From the NCBI GenBank assembly GCA_964058845.1, contig CAXKVR010000107.1:1-64000 (forward strand): a DNA stretch of 64,000 bases, in the 5' to 3' direction. The position numbers and the translations under genes are program-made. Under the pieces are notes generated by a model. It was given only the letters and a program-made list of their open reading frames with translations, had not been told where the DNA came from and ran no database searches. Source of the DNA: Carex sylvatica (lineage: Eukaryota; Streptophyta; Magnoliopsida; Poales; Cyperaceae). Numbering within the stretch: position 1 is the stretch's first letter; every line of letters begins with the position of its first letter. Shown here one piece after another: positions 14,968 through 24,941 of this stretch.

Positions 14968-16593
14968 TGGTGAGCATAAATTATGTATACTTTTACCTAG
15001 GGTTGACCAATTTCCATGCTTTTAGGTTAATTTAGTTTAGAATTATACCAAAAATTAAGTTACTACCCAACTCTATTTAAATTTCAGGAAACAGAGAAAA
15101 TTATAGATCTTTTTGCAAGCTTTCCGAAAAGTGGTAGAATACTGAAAACAGAGTTACAGATAATGAGTTATGCCCATTTGAAATTTGGTTCACATCTGAC
15201 CGTGCAGACTCAACACGAGCCGTGCAGACTCCACACAGGCCGTGCATAAAGGAACAGAGCACCCCTGACCAAATATGGAAATTTGAGCTTTCAACATCTT
15301 TTCGTATTTTGGCCATATCTTGGCCATACGAACTTTGTTGTAAGCAAATAAAAGTTTGCTGAAAAGAGGACAACGAGATCTACAATTTTAGAAAGTTTAT
15401 AAATCAGAATTTGTAATGTGCAAGTTGCAGGAACCTTTTTGGAAATGCATCAACTGAAATTTATTGCTATATCTCGTGAGATCTTGATTGATTCATCTTC
15501 CATCCTTGGTTGCTTGCTCCCCGAGTCACAAAATAGCTATAAATGATAGGGAGGCAGAAGGAGTATTGACATATCCCCTTGGGGCAAGCCATGTCTGAGA
15601 GACCACTATTTTTCTCCACTTTGTTTTGAGGGCTTGGAAAGAGGATACTCGGCTTAGAGCTTGATTTCTTAGAGTTTTATAATATCTTTCTTCTTTCTAT
15701 TTGTTTTGTTTTCTCTTTAATTATGTTAGTTTAGACTTTTTAGTTTCTAGGGTTATGATGTAGTCGAATACTTTGCTTTATATGCTAGTTATTTGAATCT
15801 GTGTTGATATTTGAATCTGTGTTGTTATTTTAATTGCTTAGTTGAAATTATTTAAATTATTCTTGGTTTACTGTTAGATGAATGGCCACATCTTTCTTAT
15901 ACTTCGGCCCTGATCTTTTTCTCAACCAGACTAAGTATATGAGGTAGGTTTGTGAGCCGACAGGTGAAACCAAGTAGTATCCGACAGGTGAAAATTTTCT
16001 TGCGTCAACAGACGGAGGTTACCTTTAGTAAACCAGACAAGTAACTTAGGTAGAATACCAACAGATGACAGTTGAGGTTTAGAAACCTGAGAGGGAATAA
16101 ATTGCATTTCCAGTACTGAGTTTATTAAACCAATAGATGAAAGGTGAGGTTTAGGAACATCAGGTACGGTCAATAGAACCCTACACAAAGCTGCCGATGC
16201 AGAAAAAAATACCTGCTATATTAACTCGAGGGCTACACGGACCAACAAATGACAGTTGAGGTCCCGTGTACATTGGACACAGCCCGTGTATGAGAGTGCA
16301 CGGACCGGGCACCAAGAGGCAAATCTGAGATGAAGTCAGAAACCCTAGAAACTCTTTTTTTTATTATTTCGAAAACTAAAGCCAAAAATCTTTATTGTTT
16401 TAAGTACAATCAAATTACCATTTTCACTTCTAGAATTTATGTAAAGTAGAGTCTGGTAACTTTCAAACCATCCCTGTGGATCGATACCTGATAATACTAC
16501 GCGATAAAGATTGTATACTTGCAATCTGAAAGTAGAGTCGAAGTTAAAAAGTATAGCTATACGAAAACTTTATGCATACCTTTTGGTGTAACA
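14968..16593 (+). repeat. LTR of element 1 (left, complete)
   Basis: It starts TGGTGAGCATAAATTATG right after a polypurine-like GGGAATT and ends GGTGTAACA just before the primer site. It aligns along its length with 17945-19284. A TATA box (TATAAA, 15538-15543) follows a CCGAGTCAC block. GC-rich CCGTG/CACGG words cluster at 15198-15248 and 16234-16310. Confidence 0.85.
15538..15543 (+). promoter_or_regulatory. LTR TATA box, element 1 left LTR
   Basis: TATAAA in the same relative place as 18577-18582 in the right LTR. Likely the core promoter of the element. Confidence 0.55.
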
Positions 16594-16599
16594 AGTTTT

Positions 16600-16617
16600 T
16601 GGCACCGTTGCTGGGGA
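16600..16617 (+). promoter_or_regulatory. Primer binding site, tRNA-Asp type (element 1)
   Basis: TGGCACCGTTGCTGGGGA differs at two bases from the complement of the 3' end of plant tRNA-Asp. It lies six bases after the LTR end, as in element 2. Confidence 0.85.
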
Positions 16618-17944
16618 CGGCTGCGAAAATTCTGGATTTTGCTTATTTTGCTAAATTCTAGATTTTGACTTGTTTATTTTTCTATCACTGCAGGAGCTGG
16701 AGATTGGGATGACACACGAGGCAAAAAGGAAACAAATTGGCAAAAATGAGGCAATTGCCATCGCCAATCATTCCCCGCTTCACCCCTCGTTCCATGTCTT
16801 GTAAGTTTCCATGTTTTCTTCTATTTATTTTTTTCTTGTGTGAATTTAAGCATTGAGGACAATGCTTCTTTCAAGATTGGGAGGTGGAATAGAAGAAAAT
16901 TGTATTTGCATTTATGTCATGTTTATTTTTTCGTATGTTTTTCAAACTTTTTGGATTTATAACCTTGATTTTTACTTGAGCTTGAATAGAATTTGTGTTT
17001 TTGACTTAATTGCTTGAGATTGCAAATTTGACAAGATATTTTATGTGGTTATGAAAAATAGAGTCTTGTATAATTGGACTTCATTGTCTGAAAATTCATA
17101 AAGTATAAAATTCATGTTTAAATTTTTGTGTTAAAAGTTGGCAAAAACAAATTTTTGATAAATTTGAGTGATAGCCGAAAAGTTAGAAAATTTTGATGTG
17201 AATTTTAACGATTTTTATAGGAATACCCTTGGAATAATTAGAAATAGCCACATAATTTGGTAAAAAACTTTGTGAAAATAAAGATTTAAGAAATTGAACA
17301 TTTAGGAATTTAAATTTATTTTTTTGAAAATGCAACTTGTAGGTGAAAAATGAATTTAGAAAGATCGGGATATCCATTGGTATAATTTAATGCCTAGGGA
17401 TGTGTGTATTCATGATATATGCAAATGAATAAAAGAAAAAAAATATAACAAAGGAAAAGATGGAGATAAATAAGAGTACTGACACAATAAATCCTACAGG
17501 ATGCCTTTGAGCTCATCTCCCTAAGTTATAAAAAAGTGTACTGGCACAATCCCATGAGATGCCTTTGAGCTCGCGAAATTTTGAAAGAAGTAAATTTTTG
17601 CATATATCAACACACAAAATCCACGACTTTTTAACCTAAGCTGGATCCAAGCTTGAGGGATTTTTAAAAGAATTTCTAGGAATAAGAGTGCATTTTTTGT
17701 AACAAATTTAGATAACTGAAGTTTACAAATTCTAAACCTTTAAGGAAATAAAAGTTAGAGTAATCGAATTATGGAGTGAAGCATGATTAGCCAAGGGTTG
17801 GACTTTAGATTTTTAGAAATTTACATGGTTTCAAAATTTTGGCAATATCATACAAATTTTTCGATTGAGATTGTATACTTGATAAATTGTAGTCTAAGTT
17901 TAGATGTTGTTTTGGGACAAGCAAGGTTTAAGCTTGTGGGAATT
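16618..17944 (+). other. Non-coding core of element 1
   Basis: AT-rich, no recognisable protein. It holds the conserved GACAATGC segment, a duplicated stretch of about 50 bp (near 17474 and 17530, both ending in GATGCCTTTGAGCTC), a CCAAGCTTGAGGG purine-rich motif near 17650, and a final AAGCTTGTGGGAATT polypurine tract (about 17930-17944) against the right LTR. Confidence 0.7.
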
Positions 17945-19284
17945 TGATGAGCATAAATTATGTATACTTTTGCCAAGGGTTAACTTGACCAATTTTCATG
18001 CATTTAGGTTAATTTAATTTAATTTAGTTTAATTTTTTTTAATTTAGTTTAATTTTTTTAATTTTTTTTAATTTTTTAATTTAGTTTAGAATTATACTAT
18101 GAATCAAGTTACTGGCAAAGTCTATTTGAATTTCAGAAAATAGAGCAAATTATATCTCGCAAGCTTTCCGAAAAGTAGAAGAACACTGAAAACGGAGTTA
18201 CAGATAACGAGTTATGCCAATTTGAAATTTGGTTCACAGTTGAAACAGAGGCAGTACACGGACCTTGCACACACGGGCCGTGCAGAAAGCAACAGAGCAC
18301 CCCTGGCCGAATATGGAAATTTTGAGCTTTCGACATCTTTTCGTATTTTGGCCATATCTTGGCCATACGAACTCTGTTTTAGGCAAATAAAAGCTTGCTA
18401 AAAAGAGGACAACGAGATCTATAATTTGAGGAAGGTTATAAATCAGAATTTATAATGTGCAAGTCGCAGAAACCTTTTTAGAAAGACATCAGCTAAAATT
18501 TATTGCCATATCTCATGAGATCTTGATTGATTCACCTTCCATCCTTGGTTACTTGCTCCCCGAGTCACAAAATAACTATAAATGAGAGGGAGGCAGCGAG
18601 AGGAAGGACATCTCCCCTTGGGGGAGGCCATCTCTAAGAGACCACCATTCTTCTTCACTTTGTTTCGAGGGCTTGGAAAGAGAAGACTCGGCTTGGAGCT
18701 TGATTTCTTGGAGTTTTATCATTTCTTTCTTCTTTCTATTTATTTTATTTTCTCTTTAATTATGTTAGTTTAGACTCTTTAGTTTTTATGGTTATGATGT
18801 AGTCGAATACTTTACTTTATATGCTAGTTATTTGAATCTGTGTTGATATTTGTGTTTGCTTGCTTGAGTAGTATTTTAATTGCTTAGTTGAAATTGTTTG
18901 AATTATTCTTGGTTTACTCTTAGATGAATGGCCACATCTTTCTTGTACTTTAGCTCCGATCTTTCTCTCAACCAGACTAAGTATATGAGGTAGGTTTGTG
19001 AGCCGATAAGTGAAACCAAGTAGTAGCCGATAGGTGAATATTTCCTTGCGTCGACAGACGGAGGTTACCTTTAGTAAACCAGACAAATAACTTAGGTAGA
19101 ATACCAATAGACGATAGTTGAGGTTTAGAAACCTGAGACAATAGAAATTGTAATTCCAGTACCGAGTTTATTAAACCAACAGAAGAAAAGTGAGGTTTAG
19201 GAACATCAGATACGGTCAATAGAACCCTACACAAAGCTGTCGACACAGAAATAAATAGCTGCTATATTAACTTGAGGGCCACAC
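17945..19284 (+). repeat. LTR of element 1 (right, truncated)
   Basis: It begins TGATGAGCATAAATTATG after the polypurine tract and matches the left LTR up to GAGGGCCACAC, where the minus-strand chromodomain-type LTR begins. About 350 bp of its 3' end are missing. It contains a TATA box at 18577-18582 and one word cluster at 18255-18283. Confidence 0.85.
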
Positions 19285-21652
19285 TGTCACAACTCGAGAC
19301 AACCCGCCACGTATTTATACATAAGGTGTGTACACATCACATACATTATCAATAAAGATTACTCATGCAATATCTTAAAATCCAACAAAGTCTTCTAATA
19401 CCACAAATAGTTCAAGTACATTATATACATTCAACATGAGATTAAGACAAACATGGCCAGCAACCGATAATTGTCATATTAGTCAATGTATCCGCTTCTA
19501 AAGAGAGAATTAAAGTTTAACTAAAGAAATTAAAAAGATACTTGAACCGTCTACTCGTTGACTTCCTAATCCACATCCCTCCTATTCGTGCTCCTCGTCG
19601 GCTTCATCATTTCCTGGAACCCACATAAAAGTAGAACGGGTGAGAGATCGAACAGTCTCTCAGTATGAGATTTAGTTCCAGTCCCGGAGTTTGTCAAATT
19701 TAATTATTAATATAAATAAGATATAAATAATATATCCTCAGATGCCATGCAATATTTAAAACACACACACACACACACTTCTTTAATTATCTTTCAAGTT
19801 TTCTGTTAATCTATTTATTTGCCAATTCAGTGGGAAATCCATCCAACACTGGAAGACCGTCAATCTGCTGGGAGATCCATCAAACAACAAAAGACTTCTC
19901 ACTAGACGGAGAATCCACCCTACGCTAGATATTGGCTGTCTCACTAGACGGGAAATCCACCCTACGCTAGATCTTGACCCATGACGAAAATTCCAACCAA
20001 CGCCACGATGATGAGGGGTCTAGTCGAACCCAAACCCAATGTATTCATTTCAACATGCATTCAACACATGTCAGCCTCTTTTCCTTTAACATATCCATTG
20101 CCTTTTTTGTTCGTCATTTAACACTACATGATATTATGCTCAACACACCCTACTTACAAGTCTCATGATCGATATGAAATAATTCTATTGTAATTCTAAA
20201 CAAGCCAAAGTGATTGTTCGATTCAACATGCACAATTTCAAACAATTAAATAAATAACATGCATACAAAACGATAATTAAAATTTGACAATGTCCAGGAA
20301 AACCCGTACCTGCTATTGTGGTGTAGTTCGCTACCGCTTCTTCGTCACTATTTACTTCAAAACTCAGACCTAGACCATGTAACACGGTTTCTAAATTAAT
20401 ACTTAACAAATTTTATTTTAAGTCAGATTAGATGGTAATAAATATCATCAGAATTATTATGTTTTAAAATCTGAATATCATCACAATTATTCAGACAGGT
20501 CATCATATCAAGACATAACCAAATTGATCATTTTTTTTTTTATGGAAAATCATACTTAGTGCAAATCAGATAAAAGTCAAATACCGAAAGAATATAAATA
20601 TATATTTTATATAAATTTTATGGACACAACATTTAATCAGACCGAATTATTCAAACTAATTGAAAACTAAAATTAATTTATGCAATTCCTAAACTTTAAT
20701 GAAAATTCAAACTAATTTTAATCACTCAATAATATAAATCAGAATAATATCTATTATCATACTTACTTTATGAATCAAATTAATTAAAATGACTATCTGA
20801 CTATATAAACGAATTTAATAAAAATAAACAAATTCCAAAAGGATAAAATAATTTAATAAAAATTGAAATTCCACAATGACTATATAAATCTGACTATATA
20901 AATCTGACTATATAACTCTGACGATTATTACATATCTGATTATATCAAACTAATATATATATAGTATAAAATACTCAAATTCCCAATGAATGCAAACAGA
21001 AGAAAACAAACAAAACACCAATCTAAGAAATATTAATTTAATGAAAAATTAGAAAACGGTGGTTTGCACGGATTGGACCTCCCATAGAATATATGAATAG
21101 AAAGAGATAAACCAAAAATAAATAACAAGAAAGATAGTGTGTGATGACATCTATGAAGATGGCGGAGGAAAACGAATAAACAAATGAGAAAATTATAAGA
21201 TTTGTGAAGATGCAGAGAAAAGGACAAGAGATGCAAACACGGGGTTAAACGATATATATAGAAACGGTTTCTAAATTTGGGATCAGGCGCTGGTTATTTT
21301 GAAGAGTTATATATTTTAGTTTTTAGAGTCACAACTTTTTGACAGAATGAAATTCCTAGTCAATATCTGATTATCTAATTGGATTATATTGGATTATATA
21401 ACTTTATGATCGGTTTTTATTTCAAAGTTGACCGATAACCTGATGGATATTTCTATTGGGCTTTTTCTGACTTGACAACGATATTTATAGGAGTATATAA
21501 TTTCAGAGATCTATATTAGAATTATTTGTTTCTTGTCACGGTAGCTCAATTTGGATAATTTGTGAAGTTGTTAAATTAAATGAATGAAAGAAGAATTTAT
21601 ACACTATTTAGGTCGTACCTTATTTTACTATTTTGATTTACGTGGTGTTACA
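19285..21652 (-). repeat. 3' LTR of the chromodomain-type element
   Basis: Minus-strand boundaries are TGTAACACC (at 21652) and GTTGTGACA (at 19285), the TG...CA form expected of an LTR. Length is 2368 bp. It is AT-rich, with an AC microsatellite near 19759-19778 and a minus-strand TATA-like ATATATAT near 21250. I saw no protein-coding signal. Confidence 0.8.
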
Positions 21653-21680
21653 TCCTCCCTCCCCCCCCCCCCCCCCCCTT
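21653..21680 (-). promoter_or_regulatory. Polypurine tract with an 18-base C run (G on minus strand)
   Basis: The + strand reads TCCTCCCT then 18 C then TT, directly beside the LTR edge. On the minus strand this is a G-rich polypurine tract, the plus-strand primer site of reverse transcription. The run length may be inflated by slippage. Confidence 0.7.
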
Positions 21681-22455
21681 AAGAGTCCTGTTCAGTCCTC
21701 TGAACAGAGTTATTGGTTGACGCTTCGAATATATCCGGATATTTCGTGCATATAGTGCCCTCTAGCTCCCATGTAGCTTCCCTGGTAGAGTGGCGTCCCC
21801 ATTGTACTAAGACTTGTCGAACAGTTTTGTTTCGAAGTCGAAATTCTTTCGTGTCTAGGATTTTCATGGGTAATTTTTCGTACACTAGTATCTCATCTAG
21901 ACCCACGATGGAGTGATCAATAACGTGGGATGGGTCACGTATGTATCGTCAAAGTTGCGAAACATGGAACACATGGTGTACTTTATCAAGGTTTGGGGGT
22001 AGTGCTAGTTCATATGCAAGTGGTTCTATGCGCCTCAGGATTTCAAAAAGTCCCACGTATCGAGGACTCAGTTTTTCCATAACTCCGAATCATTGTACTC
22101 CTTTTCGTGGAGAGACTTTTAACCACACGTGATCTCCTATCTCAAATTTTAGCGGTCGCCTTTAGATGTTGGCGTACTTTTTCTGTCGGTCATGAGCAGT
22201 ATCTAGTCTGTTTAAAATAATTTGAGTCCTATCAGCGCAATCCTTGATGAGTTCAGGCTCGGTTGGAATGTGGTCTCCACTTGATCCCCACCATAACGGA
22301 GTTCTCCAACGGTGTCCCATAATGCTTCTGCAAGAGACATGCCAATGCTAGTGTGGTAGCTATAATAATGAGAACTCGACTAACGCCAAATGATCTGCCC
22401 ATGATCCTCCAAAACTCAGTGCACATGCTCTGAGCATGTCCTCCAAGGTCTGTAT
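21679..22455 (-). pseudogene. Integrase C-terminus and chromodomain, decayed
   Basis: One minus-strand frame from about 22,310 to 21,679 reads through the integrase tail. It includes motifs such as [10 protein letters not shown] and [10 protein letters not shown], then a chromodomain-like end with KILDTKE and VQWGRHSTREATWELE. The family normally has these segments in this order. At least three in-frame stops lie in this stretch. A further stretch upstream (about 22,320-22,450), with [17 protein letters not shown] and YHTSIGM, is in another frame, so a frameshift lies near 22,310-22,330. The catalytic core further upstream is absent. Confidence 0.85.
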
Positions 22456-22460
22456 GGTTC

Positions 22461-23035
22461 ATAACCCTAATACAACACTCCAATTAAAGATCTTTATAGT
22501 AAACTAGTAGTGTCTCCATATGGCAAGAGAAGATGGTGGTTACAACTCTATTACAACACTCCAATTGAAGGAGCTTGCAGCACTCTAGTAGTATCTTCAG
22601 CTGACAAGAGAAGAGAGTGGCGTCAACCCCAATACAACACTCATATTGAAGAAGTTTGCAGCACTCTAGTAGTATATCCAGATAACAAGAGAAGAGAGTG
22701 GTCGCAACCTCAATAAAATACTCCAATTGAACGCCTTTGCAGCACACTAGTAGTGTCTCTAAATGGCAAGAGAAGAAGGTGGTTCCAACCTTAATATAAC
22801 ACTCCAATTGAAGGTCTTTGGAGTATTCTAGTAGTGTCTTGATATCAAAAGAAGAGGGTAGCATCTCTAATTCAACACTCCAATTGAAGGTCTTTTCTAT
22901 ACTCTATTAGTGTCTCCAGACGATAAAGAAAGAGGAAAGTTGCAACCCTAATGCAACACTCCAATTGAAGGTCTTTGCAACACTCTACTGGTTCTCGAAA
23001 TAGCAAGGAAAGAGGGTAGTTGCAACCCTAATACA
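22461..23035 (-). repeat. Inverted, diverged 81-bp repeat array (first arm)
   Basis: About seven units of the satellite family run on the minus strand. On the + strand they show AACACTCCAATTGAAGG and TAGTGTCTCCATATGGCAAG. They differ from the main array by features such as AGAGAAGAGGGT where the main array has ATTATC. A minus-strand frame of 126 codons (22484-22864) keeps the same 27-residue peptide repeat. Confidence 0.9.
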
Positions 23036-23201
23036 TGATAAGCATAAATTATATACACATTTGATCTAGATTTCATCATGAAATAACACCAATTATCTTG
23101 TATTTATAATATAAAGTGATTAAAATATATCTAGAATCAAGCTACTGCGGTTATTTGGCTTTTCAATGCAGGAAATGATGCAAAATAGCAAAAGTACCCC
23201 C

Positions 23202-23502
23202 CCAGTGCGGATCATCCACCCGCACTGTGGATCAACCCAGCCGCACTCACTGCCAGAGGAAAAGTCCGAGCCTAGTGCGGACGCACTGAGGCCAGTGCGG
23301 ATGAGCCCAACCGCATTCAGGACTTAGCCAAAATTCAGAAAGTTTCAGAGAAGTAGAACTCATCCGCAGTGTGGATCATCCATCCGCAGTGTCACCCGCA
23401 CCAGAGAAATTCACAGAAGTTTTAAATAAGGAAACTTGTCCCAGTGCGGGTGAAGCCACCCGCAGTGCGGGTCATCCATCCGCACTGGACCCGCAGAAAG
23501 CC
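23202..23502 (+). repeat. AGTGCGG/CCGCACT word cluster in LTR of element 2
   Basis: About a dozen copies or variants of AGTGCGG and its reverse complement CCGCACT are separated by short spacers such as ATCATCCA. Neighbouring inverted copies could pair as hairpins in the RNA. The same words recur at 27454-27590 in the coding region. Confidence 0.8.
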
Positions 23503-23654
23503 AATAACTGCCCAGTTTGACAGTTTTTTCTATTTTTGGCGCTTTATGGACGCGTTTTCACTGCCAAAATTACACATACTTGCCAGGGAAGTAATGTAAA
23601 CAGGGCACCCACTAACCCCACCTTCTAGCCTCTAAATCGAGCATAGTCCTTGGC

Positions 23655-23661
23655 TATAAAA
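23655..23661 (+). promoter_or_regulatory. LTR TATA box, element 2
   Basis: GGCTATAAAAG, in a position like the TATA boxes of elements 1 and 3. Confidence 0.6.
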
Positions 23662-24836
23662 GAGAGAGTTCTTCCCCATTTAAGGGGAGGAATCATCACA
23701 CCACAACATCAACCAACACACGATTATTCTCTCTCTTTACACATACACTTAGCGATAAATTCTGGAGTAAGGAAAGCTTTCAAGCAAGGAGAAGAAGGAT
23801 TTCCTGAGCAAGATTCGGCAAGATAGATTTGTTTAAGGGTGTAATCATTTCTTTTATCTCATTTCTTCTAACTTTGCCAATTTTTGTAATGGATCTCTCC
23901 ATGAGGGAGTAGTTCTCTCTCTAGGGGTTTAGGTCATCATGCATGAACTTGTTTAATTCTATTTTTTTCGGTTATTTGTTTTTATTATGATTGTTTTATG
24001 GGATTTGATTGTTAATTTCTGTGATTTATTATTTGTGTTAATTACATAGTTAGTACTTGAATTGTAGTATCCCGTTTTGGTTTCGAAAAAACCAAAATTG
24101 ATCGTGATCAATAGGATAGTACCAAACTATGAATGCAAATACCCTAGGTTTAGATTAAGATTGTAACCAATTTAATCTAAGTCGGAACTATAGAAATTAA
24201 GGTTAGGGACTTGGTGAAGAACCTAACCGTGAAGTCAAACCCTAATTAGGACATCTCAAATCAAATCGGATATTGGTGTCATGAACTTAATTGAGAAGTA
24301 CCAATATTTGAGGAGATGAGAGACTAACAAGAGCTTATGGTCTAGGTAGCTAGGGTGAGGAACCTAATCGAGAAGTCTGAATTACCTAGGCACGTTATTA
24401 ATTCACGAAAGTGACCCTTAATAACATATTAGGTTAGAAACCTCGTCAAATCATACATGAATTCAAGAAAATACCGAATAGATAGAATTAGCAAGGGATT
24501 GTAGACCAAAGACCCCTAGATCTTTAAATCTTGAAAGCAAACCTATTCTTTTCTTTCATTTTATTTACTTTAATTGTTTAAAACTCTTCTCTTTCGGGTA
24601 TTGAACCCAAAAATTAGGAATTGTTAGAACAACCCCCCCTCATTTACTTTATTGCACTTTACTTTCTTCATTTTCTGAAATCTATTATTTATAGTGTTAG
24701 CATAGTATTTACCATACTCCTTGTGGTTCAATACCCGATAATATACTACACGGTTGGATTGTGCACTTGCAATCCAAACCTAAAGTGTATTTGAGGATAA
24801 AGCTTTTTACCATACCCTTTGGACGTATCAAGTTTT

Positions 24837-24854
24837 TGGCGCCGTTGCCGGGGA
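24837..24854 (+). promoter_or_regulatory. Primer binding site, tRNA-Asp (element 2)
   Basis: TGGCGCCGTTGCCGGGGA is an exact complement of the 3' end of plant tRNA-Asp including CCA. It starts six bases after the LTR end. Confidence 0.95.
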
Positions 24855-24941
24855 GTATTAGGTTAAATACTTAGCTTTTACTTTAATAATTTATTTCATA
24901 TTTTCTTTGTTTTCTAACCTAGTCTTCTTTTTCAGCGTTCT

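Larger units (their letters stand above)
14898..19284 (+). mobile_element. Element 1: Athila-like Ty3/gypsy derivative without coding domains
   Basis: In order: a 14-bp remnant resembling the LTR start (TGATGAACATAATT) directly against the satellite; about 55 bp of internal 3' end with a polypurine tract; a full LTR (14968-16593); a tRNA-Asp-type primer site; a 1.35-kb core; a polypurine tract; and a second LTR cut at 19284. The core keeps only the 3' non-coding part seen in element 2, such as GAGGACAATGCTT near 16856. No Gag, protease, RT or integrase is left. It is a non-autonomous derivative that could move only with enzymes supplied by a relative. A tRNA-Asp primer together with similarity to elements 2 and 3 supports an Athila/Tat-type assignment. 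Confidence 0.8.
19285..22460 (-). mobile_element. Chromodomain-type Ty3/gypsy fragment (Tekay/Del-like)
   Basis: On the minus strand this reads: end of integrase, polypurine tract, then a complete 3' LTR. It interrupts the right LTR of element 1, so it is younger than that LTR. Its 5' side is lost where the sequence turns into inverted 81-bp repeat at about 22,461. Confidence 0.85.
23036..24830 (+). repeat. 5' LTR of element 2
   Basis: TGATAAGCATAAATTATA at the start and GGACGTATCA at the end; 1795 bp. The start resembles that of element 1. A cluster of AGTGCGG/CCGCACT words fills 23202-23502. TATAAAA at 23655-23661 is the likely core promoter. Confidence 0.8.

Noticed and set aside
78..14973. 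Dozens of open frames of 60-301 codons in the satellite
   Set aside because: They follow from an 81-bp period divisible by three. Starts and stops fall at random points of the repeat, and there is no intron, promoter or domain.
24837..24854. Part of a tRNA-Asp gene
   Set aside because: Only the 18-base primer complement is present, directly after an LTR; no cloverleaf.
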